DNA of 6,172 bases from Planctomycetota bacterium. GTDB lineage: Bacteria > Planctomycetota > Phycisphaerae > UBA1845 > PWPN01. Positions 1 to 6,172 of this stretch are shown here, piece by piece (the first letter of the stretch is position 1; each line of letters opens with the position of its first letter). The notes under the pieces were generated by a model. It was not told the DNA's origin. It did no database searches and was given only the letters and a program-made list of their open reading frames with translations. Location of the stretch: NCBI GenBank assembly GCA_016209665.1, contig JACQVT010000650.1, forward strand, positions 1 through 6,172, written 5' to 3'. A program made the translations under genes and the position numbers.

Positions 1-57
1 CGAGGCCGCCGGCGTTCGCCACGGTCCATCCCAAGGTCGGTTCCGCCTGTGACTGGA

Positions 58-146
58 GTGCATCCCGAAACCCGTGTGGGACCGGCTTCCGAATCCGTGT
101 GGGACCGGCTTCCAGCCGGTCCGATTCCCAGGATCTTGGGATGCAC
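58..146. repeat. REP-like palindromic repeat cluster upstream of the PPIase gene
   Basis: Three nested repeats are visible. A 19-bp direct repeat, ccgtgtgggaccggcttcc, occurs at 72-90 and 95-113. The second copy runs into a palindrome with a 9-bp stem (102-110 with 114-122, ggaccggct/agccggtcc) and a 3-nt loop. The whole is bracketed by an exact 9-bp inverted repeat, gtgcatccc at 58-66 and gggatgcac at 138-146. Short GC-rich palindromes with a partial neighbouring copy are typical of REP/BIME-type intergenic repeats, so this is my preferred reading. A regulatory hairpin in the leader of the downstream gene is the alternative. No transposase or RAYT gene is visible. Genome copy number cannot be judged from one window. 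Confidence 0.5.
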
Positions 147-152
147 AGTGAT

Positions 153-159
153 AGGGGAG
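153..159 (+). promoter_or_regulatory. Ribosome binding site of the PPIase gene
   Basis: AGGGGAG lies 7 nt before the ATG at 167, a good Shine-Dalgarno match at normal spacing. It supports the ATG at 167 as the start. No convincing -35/-10 promoter pair was recognised in 1-152. Confidence 0.65.
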
Positions 160-166
160 TGATCTC

Positions 167-1345
167 ATGCGTGGTCCATTCCGCCCTTGGCGACACCCGC
201 TGTGGCCGGCGCCTGCGTGGGCCGCGGGTCTGTTCATGATGGCCTGGGGGTTCACTGCGGGGATGGTCGGCACCGCCTGCACCCAGGAGTCCAAGCCGGT
301 CGGATCGCCCATGCAGACCGTGTGGGAGGCGCCGGCGGCGGAATCGCCGACCGCCGCCGGCACGCCCACCGCGCAGCCCGCGGGCTCCGCCGCCGCGAAC
401 CAATCGGTCCGCCCCGGGGCGGAGGCCCGTGCCGCGGCGCGGACGGCCCACGAGCAGGGACCCGACGAGTCGGAGTCGGCCTTCGCCTTCGTCAACGGCG
501 AGCCCATCGGCCGGGGCCGCCTGATGGACATGCTGATGGAAAGCCACGGGCTGGCGGTGCTCGAGCAACTGATCCTGCTGACGGCGGCCAGACAGAAGGC
601 GGCGTCGATGTCGATCGTCGTCACGCCGGCCGACGTCACCGCCGCCGAGGACGAGGCCCTTCGCCGCATCGCCGTCCCCGTCGGCGATCCCGAGGCGGCG
701 CCGCTCGACCGGCCCACCGCCGAACGCCTGCTCGCCGACTTCCTGCGGCTCAAGGGTCTCAGCCAGGTCGAGTGGAAGTGCCGCATGGAGCAGCGGGCCT
801 ACCTGATGAAGATCGCCCAGGCCGATGTCGGCCAGAGGGAGATCACCGAGGAGATGCTCCGCAACGAGTACGGCCTGCGCTACGGCGAGCGGGTGCAGAT
901 CCGCCACATCCAGACCGCCGCCCAGGAGGCGATCAACCGGGCCGCCGGCCTGCTGAAGTCCAAGTCATTCGAGGAGGTCGCCCGGGAAATGAGCGAGAAC
1001 TCGCTGACCCGCGAACAGGGCGGCCTGATGCCGCCGTTCACGCGGCACGACCTCGCGGTGCCGCCGCTGATCCGCGAGCGGGCCTTCGCGATGTCGGTGG
1101 GCCAGGTGTCCGAACCGCTCCGCGAAGGGGCCTGGTATCACATCATCCGCGTGGAGCGCAAGTTCCCCGCCAGCGGCGTCGGCTTCGAGAACGTCGACCG
1201 CGACCAGCTTCGCCAGCGCCTGGTCAGCCGCCTCGTCCGCCAGCGCACCGACACCCTCGACGCCGAACTTTTCGACGCCGCGAAGATCGACATCCGCGAC
1301 CGCAACCTCGCCCGCCAGTTCCGCGAGAGACACGTGCAGAAGTAG
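167..1345 (+). CDS. Exported parvulin-type peptidyl-prolyl isomerase (SurA/PpiC-like), probable lipoprotein
   Basis: This 392-residue protein is a probable folding catalyst acting outside the inner membrane, isomerising Xaa-Pro bonds in exported proteins. Residues 1-38 form a signal sequence: basic start (R2, R6, R9), hydrophobic stretch at about 15-34, then GTAC with Cys38 as a likely lipidation site. The -3 residue is Gly rather than the usual Leu/Val/Ile, so lipidation is uncertain. Residues 45-105 are a disordered Ala/Pro/Thr-rich linker. Residues 105-235 are mainly helical with an AFAFVNGEPI start, as in SurA/PrsA-type N-domains. The parvulin domain spans about 243-332: VQIRHI with His247, FEEVAREMSENS, the GG turn at 285-286, FAMSVGQVSEPL, then WYHIIRVE with His325. 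A charged helical C-terminus follows. Length and order fit SurA/PrsA-like single-parvulin proteins. The next gene is convergent, so no operon partner is visible. Catalytic activity is not proven, and a chaperone-only role is possible. Confidence 0.85.
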   Translation: MRGPFRPWRHPLWPAPAWAAGLFMMAWGFTAGMVGTACTQESKPVGSPMQTVWEAPAAESPTAAGTPTAQPAGSAAANQSVRPGAEARAAARTAHEQGPDESESAFAFVNGEPIGRGRLMDMLMESHGLAVLEQLILLTAARQKAASMSIVVTPADVTAAEDEALRRIAVPVGDPEAAPLDRPTAERLLADFLRLKGLSQVEWKCRMEQRAYLMKIAQADVGQREITEEMLRNEYGLRYGERVQIRHIQTAAQEAINRAAGLLKSKSFEEVAREMSENSLTREQGGLMPPFTRHDLAVPPLIRERAFAMSVGQVSEPLREGAWYHIIRVERKFPASGVGFENVDRDQLRQRLVSRLVRQRTDTLDAELFDAAKIDIRDRNLARQFRERHVQK

Positions 1346-1464
1346 AGGGCCGTCGGGGCACACCGGGACGAACGTTTGAGTAGGCGCAGTGGGGACGAGG
1401 TGCTTCTCGGCAGCTTTCCCTCTATCTTGACCCGGCTGATCGCTGAAGGCTGACAGCTTTTCCG

Positions 1465-4400
1465 TCACTCTCCACAGTTCGGATCGGCCGGGTTGTCATC
1501 GCCGCTGTAACATCGCTGGAAGGTGGCAAAATCGACCGTATCAACGTCGCCGTCGCGATCGAAGTCGGACCGGATGATTCCTTGTGCATCCACCGTCAGC
1601 AAGCAGCCGTCGGGTAGGTTGTCCGGAATGTATGCCACTGAAGGTCCACCTGCGCACGCAGCAAAGAGATCGAAATCGGTCGGTCCGACCACCCCATCCA
1701 AGTCGAAGTCAGCCGGAGCGAACGCGCCACCCGGCGCCGATCGCAAGCCCGCGGTGTCCACCGCGACGATGTCATACCAGACCTCGGTCCCCTCAGGTAA
1801 ACCTGGCACGCTGTCCGTGAACACCGAGGTCCCCGACGGCACGTCCGCTGCCTTCGTTCGCGGGCCAACACCCTCCACCCGTCGATACACCTCATAGTGG
1901 TCCACGTCGCGATCGTTGAACCCGTCGTCTTCGGATAGTCCCCACGATACATCGTATTCGCCCGCCGCGTCCCCCCCGCTACGCACGTCAAACGGCGAAC
2001 CCGGTGGTGATTCCACCGTCGTCGCGCCCACGGCCGCGCATAGCGGGCTCTCATTGCCTGACCCATCCACCGCGCTGACCGCCACGTAGTACGTTGTACC
2101 TAACTCCAAACCGCGCAGGATGGCCGATTCGCCGCTCACGTCAATCGGCGAAGGCGCCCCTTCCACCTTGGCCGTCCCGTCCCAGGGTGGACCGGCCGCA
2201 TCGCCACGGTAGTAGACCCGGTGGTGCGCCACGTCTGCCGGCCCGGGATCCCACCAGACGAAGAGTTTGCTCTGGCCGGGCGTCACGATCAGGCCTGTCG
2301 GCGCAGGTGGCGGCGTCGTGTCGCTGAATGCGATCGACCCCTGCCCGGCCGCGTCGCCATACACCGAGGTCACCAGGAACTCCCCGACGCCGCCGCTGGC
2401 CGGAGCCCGGAATACGATCGTAACCTTACCACCCGCGCTGTCGACCTGGATTCCCTCGGTGCCCGCGTCAGCGTCCCCGGTGACAATGTCCATGCCGGTC
2501 GCGGTCACCGTATACAGCCAGCCGTCGCCCGCTGCCGAGCCGTTATTGAGCAGCAAGTTGCCCACCTCCGCGGTCACCGTGCTGGTGCCGTCGGCCGGTA
2601 CCGTCGTCTGGCTCGGCGTGAAGTTCAAGGTCCCCGTCGGCAGCGGCGGGGCGAGCGCGAACACACCCAGTTGCGTCACCGACACCGTGACTGTGTTTGC
2701 CACCGTGTCCACCGCGCCGCCGAGCAGTTCCCACTTCTGGTTCTCGTCGTCTCGCCGATAGACTCGCAGGTCCTCTTCCGCGAACCCGACAATCTGCTCG
2801 TCCTGGTAGCTCAACTGGAGCGTCACCGGCTGCGTCGGATTGCTATCGGCCGAAAACCGGTACATCCCGCCGATGCCGTACAGCAGGTTGATGGTCCCGC
2901 CGTCCATCATCGTCAGACGCGACTTGCCGGACACGAGCGCCTGGCCGCCGCCCGTCAGCGCATCCCACCGATCGATAACGATGTCGGTCCCGGCCTGCCA
3001 CGCGCCTTGGGCGGCAGTGAGAATCGCCTGACCGGCTGACGTGGTCGCCTGAATGACGGTTTGACCGGTCGCCTGAACCTGCTGCGAGAACCGGTTCCAT
3101 GCTTCAGTGAGCGGGGCGGTTGCCTGCGCCGCCCACGTCTCCTGGAGATTGAAGATCGTCAAGGAGTTATCCGGTACGGCGCTCGTCCCGCCTGTTGTGG
3201 CCAGAGGGTAGAGTTTGCCGCCACGTATCTTTCCACTTTGCAGCGGGACACGCCGACCTCGTGACGTGTCGTACTTCACCTTGATCTTCAGCCCGAGGAT
3301 CACTGTCCCCTCTAAGCCAGCCTGGAACCGGTCCTCGTCGATCAGTTCGACCGCGTGCCGATATCGGAGGTCTTCGGCGTATGGACGTGCACCGAACAGC
3401 GCCGTGCCGACCTGCCGGGAGAAGTCGTTCCCCAGGACGGTGTTTCCAGACTGCCAGAGCATCTCCAACAAACCCACGTTGGAGGCCACACGGAGCCACT
3501 CTTGCGCAGAGGAAACCGGCTGCATCAGCACGAACTCCCAAACGGCGTTCTCCTCCCCTGACCGCGCGGCTACGTTCCATTCCGCCAGCCTAGCAAAGCC
3601 ACTGGCCTTTCCCCCAACTCGGGTGGTCAGCTCGATTTCGAGGGGCCGGCTGCCGTCGAGAGCGGCCCGCTCAGTCACCCACTGTTCGATGCCGCCCTGG
3701 AAACTGCCGCCCGCGGACATCCCGATATCACCAAGGAGGTTTTTGACTGGACTCACATCCAGGTCGCCGAGCAGCCCACCGTGCCCAAACCCCAAACCGA
3801 TGTCGGCGCTCGCCGACGCGTGCGCCGTCCATCCCGCACTCATTTCGAGCACATTCTCAGGGGCTTCGTAGCGTCCCTTGAACCGACCAGCGATTTCCCT
3901 GGAGCCGCTCGCTTGCATCGACGCTCCGAGGTCGAACAGCGCAGCGGACAACGGGACGAAGGTGGCATCGAATCGAGCATATCCCCCAAGCTCGGCGCCA
4001 GCCTCCGACCACAGCCACACGTCGTCTAGGAACAGAGGCTCTATCGCCGAGCGCACATAGGAGATGACCGGTCCCATGACAAGCGCCTGATCGGCTACGT
4101 CCGCGTAGAGACAATAAAGCCTGAGCATCGCGATGCCGGCGTCCGTGGCGCCGGGGTCGAATCCGTAACCGAACCCATGCTGGAGTTCCGCATAGACGCC
4201 GGCCCCGGCCGAGGCCGTCGCTCCCACGGTGAAGTTGTTTATCGAGGCCTTCCCCCCGACTGGCAGACCGACCCCCACGCCCAGTTCGGCTCGCATGGCA
4301 TTCAGGCGCTCGATGTGCTCGGACTGGCTGTTGGGTGGATAGTTTCGGACAACCTTGATGCCGTGCCCTCTCTCACCCCCGAGACGGGCTTCCTTGAACA

Positions 4401-5277
4401 GGTTGATCTTCCCGCTTACTCCACCTCTCACTTCCTGTCCCCAGGTGAGGGCATAGGTCCGCGGCGTGACGGTGACCCAGAACGTCGGCCCGACCGCCCC
4501 GCTGATCACCGTCTCGAACTGCCGCGACGCCCCCGCAGAGCCCACTTCGGAAGCCGGGATACGCAATCGCACGATTCCGCTGCCCTGGTCGGACACGCCC
4601 GCCACGGCACCCGCCCAGCCCGGATGTGACACCGTCTCCTGCGGTATGGCGGTGCCGCCGCCCGCCGGCCGTACCTGCACGATGACCCCGCCCTGTTCCT
4701 TGTTCGTCGCGACGTTGACGACGCGATAGTACCGGTAGGCGTATCCCCCCTCCTCCACCTCGCTGGTGGTTGGATTGATCTCCGGCTTGAGCGGCTTGAG
4801 CACGAACGTCCCGCTGATCGCCGTGAGCGTCAGGTCGCCCAGGTTATTCGTCCCGCCAACAAACGTCCGGTTGGCGAGAACCAGCGGCTCGTATCCGCCG
4901 GCGATGATGCGGACCTCGTACCCGGTGCCGACAGCCACACCACCCAGCGCGAACGTGCCATCGGCCGCCGTCTGACCGCTGTAGTTTCCCGGCTGGACGT
5001 TGATGGAGGCCGAGGCAACGGGCAACCCGCCCGCCAGGACGCGCCCTGACACGGTCGCCTGAGCGAGCCCCTGAGTATTGAGGTAGACCTGCGGGGAATC
5101 ACCCCAGCCGATGGCAGCGAGTGCGGGAAGAGAGAGAAGGCAGAGGGCAAAAGGCAAAAGGCAGAGGCGGAGAAGGGGTAAGGCAAAGGGCAGAGGGCAG
5201 ACGGGAAGAAGGGGTAAGGCAAAAGGCAGAGGGCAGAGGTGAGGAGGACGGTGCGATGCGTGGGGTCGCGGTGTCAT
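1465..5277 (-). CDS. Large secreted multidomain protein with Ig-like and fibronectin III domains and a planctomycete dockerin-like C-terminus
   Basis: The 1270-residue product has no recognised enzymatic domain; it is probably a secreted or surface protein of unknown function. AAGGAG 6 nt upstream fixes the ATG at 5277. Residues 1-55 are a long signal peptide whose core is three 12-residue repeats (15-50), ending in PALAA. Residues 71-153 resemble a carboxypeptidase-regulatory-like beta-sandwich (SGRVLAGGLPV, ADGTFALGGV). Residues 154-275 look beta-rich and Ig-like. Residues 280-700 are an unrecognised glycine-rich region. Residues 703-775 are Ala/Gln-rich and probably helical. Residues 818-878 carry LRVYRRDDENQKWELLGGAVD followed by an NTVTVSVTQLGVFAL beta segment. 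Residues 879-986 resemble an invasin-type (Big_1-like) Ig domain. Residues 987-1090 and 1091-1189 are two fibronectin III domains. Residues 1190-1270 hold two DxDxDGxxxxxD calcium loops. The gene follows the FGE-like gene by 73 bp on the same strand, suggesting cotranscription. The frame is intact throughout. Confidence 0.85.
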   Translation of the reverse strand: MTPRPHASHRPPHLCPLPFALPLLPVCPLPFALPLLRLCLLPFALCLLSLPALAAIGWGDSPQVYLNTQGLAQATVSGRVLAGGLPVASASINVQPGNYSGQTAADGTFALGGVAVGTGYEVRIIAGGYEPLVLANRTFVGGTNNLGDLTLTAISGTFVLKPLKPEINPTTSEVEEGGYAYRYYRVVNVATNKEQGGVIVQVRPAGGGTAIPQETVSHPGWAGAVAGVSDQGSGIVRLRIPASEVGSAGASRQFETVISGAVGPTFWVTVTPRTYALTWGQEVRGGVSGKINLFKEARLGGERGHGIKVVRNYPPNSQSEHIERLNAMRAELGVGVGLPVGGKASINNFTVGATASAGAGVYAELQHGFGYGFDPGATDAGIAMLRLYCLYADVADQALVMGPVISYVRSAIEPLFLDDVWLWSEAGAELGGYARFDATFVPLSAALFDLGASMQASGSREIAGRFKGRYEAPENVLEMSAGWTAHASASADIGLGFGHGGLLGDLDVSPVKNLLGDIGMSAGGSFQGGIEQWVTERAALDGSRPLEIELTTRVGGKASGFARLAEWNVAARSGEENAVWEFVLMQPVSSAQEWLRVASNVGLLEMLWQSGNTVLGNDFSRQVGTALFGARPYAEDLRYRHAVELIDEDRFQAGLEGTVILGLKIKVKYDTSRGRRVPLQSGKIRGGKLYPLATTGGTSAVPDNSLTIFNLQETWAAQATAPLTEAWNRFSQQVQATGQTVIQATTSAGQAILTAAQGAWQAGTDIVIDRWDALTGGGQALVSGKSRLTMMDGGTINLLYGIGGMYRFSADSNPTQPVTLQLSYQDEQIVGFAEEDLRVYRRDDENQKWELLGGAVDTVANTVTVSVTQLGVFALAPPLPTGTLNFTPSQTTVPADGTSTVTAEVGNLLLNNGSAAGDGWLYTVTATGMDIVTGDADAGTEGIQVDSAGGKVTIVFRAPASGGVGEFLVTSVYGDAAGQGSIAFSDTTPPPAPTGLIVTPGQSKLFVWWDPGPADVAHHRVYYRGDAAGPPWDGTAKVEGAPSPIDVSGESAILRGLELGTTYYVAVSAVDGSGNESPLCAAVGATTVESPPGSPFDVRSGGDAAGEYDVSWGLSEDDGFNDRDVDHYEVYRRVEGVGPRTKAADVPSGTSVFTDSVPGLPEGTEVWYDIVAVDTAGLRSAPGGAFAPADFDLDGVVGPTDFDLFAACAGGPSVAYIPDNLPDGCLLTVDAQGIIRSDFDRDGDVDTVDFATFQRCYSGDDNPADPNCGE
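1468..1710 (-). other. Dockerin-like calcium-binding C-terminal module (residues 1190-1270)
   Basis: Two EF-hand-type loops are seen: DFDLDGVVGPTD followed by FDLFAACAGG, and DFDRDGDVDTVD followed by FATFQRCYSG. Both carry Asp at loop positions 1, 3, 5 and 12 and Gly at 6, as in dockerin type I repeats. They are joined by a segment with a CLLTVDAQG motif, and the protein ends PADPNCGE. Cysteines follow each loop. This layout is what I recognise as the common planctomycete terminal module. In cellulosomes dockerins bind cohesins; a cohesin partner here is not shown, and a cell-surface sorting or anchoring role is only inferred. Confidence 0.8.
5128..5235 (-). repeat. 36-bp tandem repeat (three copies) encoding the signal-peptide core
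   Basis: On the coding strand, three consecutive 12-codon units encode CPLPFALPLLPV, CPLPFALPLLRL and CLLPFALCLLSL (residues 15-26, 27-38, 39-50). Two 31-bp blocks on the plus strand (5171-5201 and 5207-5237), offset by exactly 36 bp, differ at one base. The third copy, around 5135-5165, is more diverged. The unit is itself built of shorter ggcaaaagg/ggcagaggg elements. The surrounding tract 5125-5248 has only 15 pyrimidines in 124 bases on the plus strand. The 36-bp period keeps the reading frame whatever the copy number. Confidence 0.9.
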
Positions 5278-5339
5278 TTCGTTCTCCTTGTCGGGGCGGT
5301 TGCATCCGCCGCGCGGGTTTTCGCTGGTTCCTCTGCCCT
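5230..5339 (-). promoter_or_regulatory. Possible translational-control hairpin enclosing the RBS of the dockerin-like gene
   Basis: An exact 10-bp inverted repeat joins 5330-5339 (upstream of the RBS in the transcript) with 5230-5239 (about codons 13-16). A second identical partner lies at 5187-5196 in the next tandem repeat. Pairing would close a loop of about 90 nt containing the Shine-Dalgarno and start codon. The match is direct; the regulatory role is inference, since a loop this long is only moderately stable and the match may simply be a stray inverted piece of the repeat. Confidence 0.3.
5284..5289 (-). promoter_or_regulatory. Ribosome binding site of the dockerin-like gene
   Basis: Read on the minus strand this is AAGGAG, 6 nt before the ATG at 5277. 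It is a near-perfect Shine-Dalgarno and decides the start, which matters because the first 50 codons are mostly repeat and might otherwise be dismissed as untranslated. Confidence 0.85.
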
Positions 5340-5350
5340 AAGCCCTCCGG

Positions 5351-6172
5351 CTACTCCGCGTTCAGGGCCAGACGGAAACCGATTGCTGTATTGCGAAAGT
5401 AATCAGAAGGATAATCTATGTAGCGCATTGCACAACGTGCGCTGTTAGCATTGTATCTCCATGCACCACCGCGAAGGACGCGATAGCTACTACCCGATCC
5501 TCGCGGGTTGTCATAGGGGCTTCGGCTATAGTAGTCCGATCCAAAAAAATCATTACACCATTCCCACACGTTTCCCGAGGTGTCATAGAGTCCGTAGCCA
5601 TTCGGCGCGAAATACCCAACCGGGCTTGTGAATGGCGTCGCACCGGTGTTGAACGCCGGGTGATTGCCGCGCGTCGGGCTTGTGTCATACGAGTAGTACG
5701 AATCGCTGTAGTAATTCGCCCGCGCATGCTGAATGTCGTCGCTGTCCGACCAGGGAAACCGGTGCCCGGCCGCACCGCCCCGGGCCGCTTTTTCCCACTC
5801 CGCCTCAGTCGGTAACCTGTAGCCAGCGTCCCAATTACACGAATCCAGGTTGGCTGAGTCATAGCACAGGGGACGACCTCCGATGGCGCTCCGCCAATTG
5901 GCGTATGCTGCAGCGCCATACCACCTCACCATCGTCGTAGGATGGTTCTCCTTGCCGGGCAAGACGCCGAAGCTCGTGCCGTTCCAGGTGATCCGGCCAT
6001 ACGGACTACTTGCGGTTGTGTCACAGAAGGGGTATGAGGTTCCGCTCCCCGCCTGGTAAACGACTCCGCCTGTGACTGTAATGAGTCCCTGACTCCAGGC
6101 CCAGTTCAGCCCCTCGGCATACTGCTGCTTAGTCAACTCATAGCGGTCCATGAAAAACGCGTCCACGTACAC
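5351..6172 (-). CDS. FGE-sulfatase (SUMF1-like) domain protein, 5' end outside the window
   Basis: The last 273 residues are visible. The codon at the window edge is GTG, and the VYVDAFFMDRYELTKQQY stretch is internal to the domain, so the N-terminus lies beyond 6172. The fold is the C-type-lectin-like FGE-sulfatase domain. Visible signatures are ENHPTTMVRWYGAAAYANW (75-93), GYRLPTEAEWEKAARGG (117-133), PVGYFAPNGYGLYDTSGNVW (184-203), RVLRGGAW (231-238) and IGFRLAL (264-270). True formylglycine-generating enzymes oxidise a sulfatase cysteine using two active-site cysteines a few residues after the RGGS motif. Here that stretch reads RGGAWRYNANSARC, with Tyr where the first cysteine would be and no second one, so sulfatase activation is unlikely. 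A binding or scaffold role is an alternative. The segment 25-72 (ITVTGGVVYQ...ITWNGTSFGV) looks like a subfamily-specific insert. The protein ends right after the domain. It is probably cotranscribed with the dockerin-like gene, 73 bp downstream. GC content is visibly lower than in the PPIase gene. Confidence 0.85.
   Translation of the reverse strand: MYVDAFFMDRYELTKQQYAEGLNWAWSQGLITVTGGVVYQAGSGTSYPFCDTTASSPYGRITWNGTSFGVLPGKENHPTTMVRWYGAAAYANWRSAIGGRPLCYDSANLDSCNWDAGYRLPTEAEWEKAARGGAAGHRFPWSDSDDIQHARANYYSDSYYSYDTSPTRGNHPAFNTGATPFTSPVGYFAPNGYGLYDTSGNVWEWCNDFFGSDYYSRSPYDNPRGSGSSYRVLRGGAWRYNANSARCAMRYIDYPSDYFRNTAIGFRLALNAE

Noticed and set aside
1..162. Possible C-terminus of an upstream plus-strand gene (one frame ends at the TGA at 50-52, another is open to 162)
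   Set aside because: Fewer than 55 codons are visible in either frame, none has a recognisable motif, and the longer one runs through the repeat cluster. Open frames are expected by chance at this GC content.
187..1383. Plus-strand ORF of 398 codons overlapping the PPIase gene in another frame
   Set aside because: The product is dominated by Arg, Gly, Pro and Ala with no domain signature, typical of an alternate frame in GC-rich DNA. The frame starting at 167 has an RBS, a signal sequence and a parvulin domain.
1442..1461. Candidate terminator: gctg/cagc stem followed by tttt in the convergent gap
   Set aside because: The stem is only 4 bp with an 8-nt loop and the T-run is four bases. No stronger stem was found in 1346-1464 for either gene, so no terminator is called.
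965..1468. Minus-strand ORF of 167 codons whose GTG overlaps the dockerin gene's TGA as GTGA, suggesting translational coupling
   Set aside because: Most of it is antisense to the conserved parvulin domain, whose plus-strand reading carries clear family motifs. The ORF shows no recognisable motif and has the composition of a high-GC shadow frame. The GTGA overlap is probably chance.
2221..3039. Plus-strand ORF of 272 codons opposite the dockerin-like gene
   Set aside because: Arg/His-rich shadow of the minus-strand Ig/FN3-coding region, with no RBS or family motif.
5128..5235. CRISPR-like array
   Set aside because: The units are adjacent with no unique spacers, low in complexity and within a translated frame. 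This is a simple tandem repeat.

Overview
The window looks like part of a planctomycete chromosome, probably Phycisphaerae-like. The strongest clue is the C-terminus of the large minus-strand protein: two calcium-loop repeats (DFDLDGVV... and DFDRDGDVD...) with spaced cysteines and a PADPNC ending, a dockerin-like tail that I associate with secreted planctomycete proteins. High GC content, Shine-Dalgarno-led genes and a formylglycine-generating-enzyme-like gene fit this, but no rRNA or other phylogenetic marker is present, so the assignment is an inference.

Layout: Positions 1-166 are non-coding as far as I can tell and hold a small repeat cluster (19-bp direct repeat, 9-bp-stem palindrome, 9-bp flanking inverted repeat) resembling a REP-type element. 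A plus-strand gene (167-1345) encodes an exported, probably lipid-anchored parvulin-type peptidyl-prolyl isomerase. A 119-bp convergent intergenic gap follows. The minus-strand gene at 5277-1465 encodes a 1270-residue secreted multidomain protein: signal peptide, carboxypeptidase-regulatory-like domain, a long unrecognised beta/glycine-rich centre, an Ig-like domain, two fibronectin type III domains and the dockerin-like tail. Upstream of it on the same strand, 73 bp away, is the 3' part of a gene for an FGE-sulfatase (SUMF1-like, C-type-lectin fold) protein that runs off the window edge at 6172.

The two minus-strand genes are probably cotranscribed, FGE-like first and dockerin-like second. 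The PPIase gene is convergent and therefore separate, although an envelope chaperone and a large secreted protein are functionally compatible neighbours.

The most unusual structure is at 5125-5248. An 88% purine tract contains a 36-bp tandem repeat, three copies in frame, which encodes nearly the whole hydrophobic core of the secreted protein's signal peptide. The same repeat gives hydrophobic leader-like peptides in the other two frames, and it can pair with a 10-nt complement just upstream of the ribosome binding site. No complete new defence, mobile or RNA-guided system is visible in this window.
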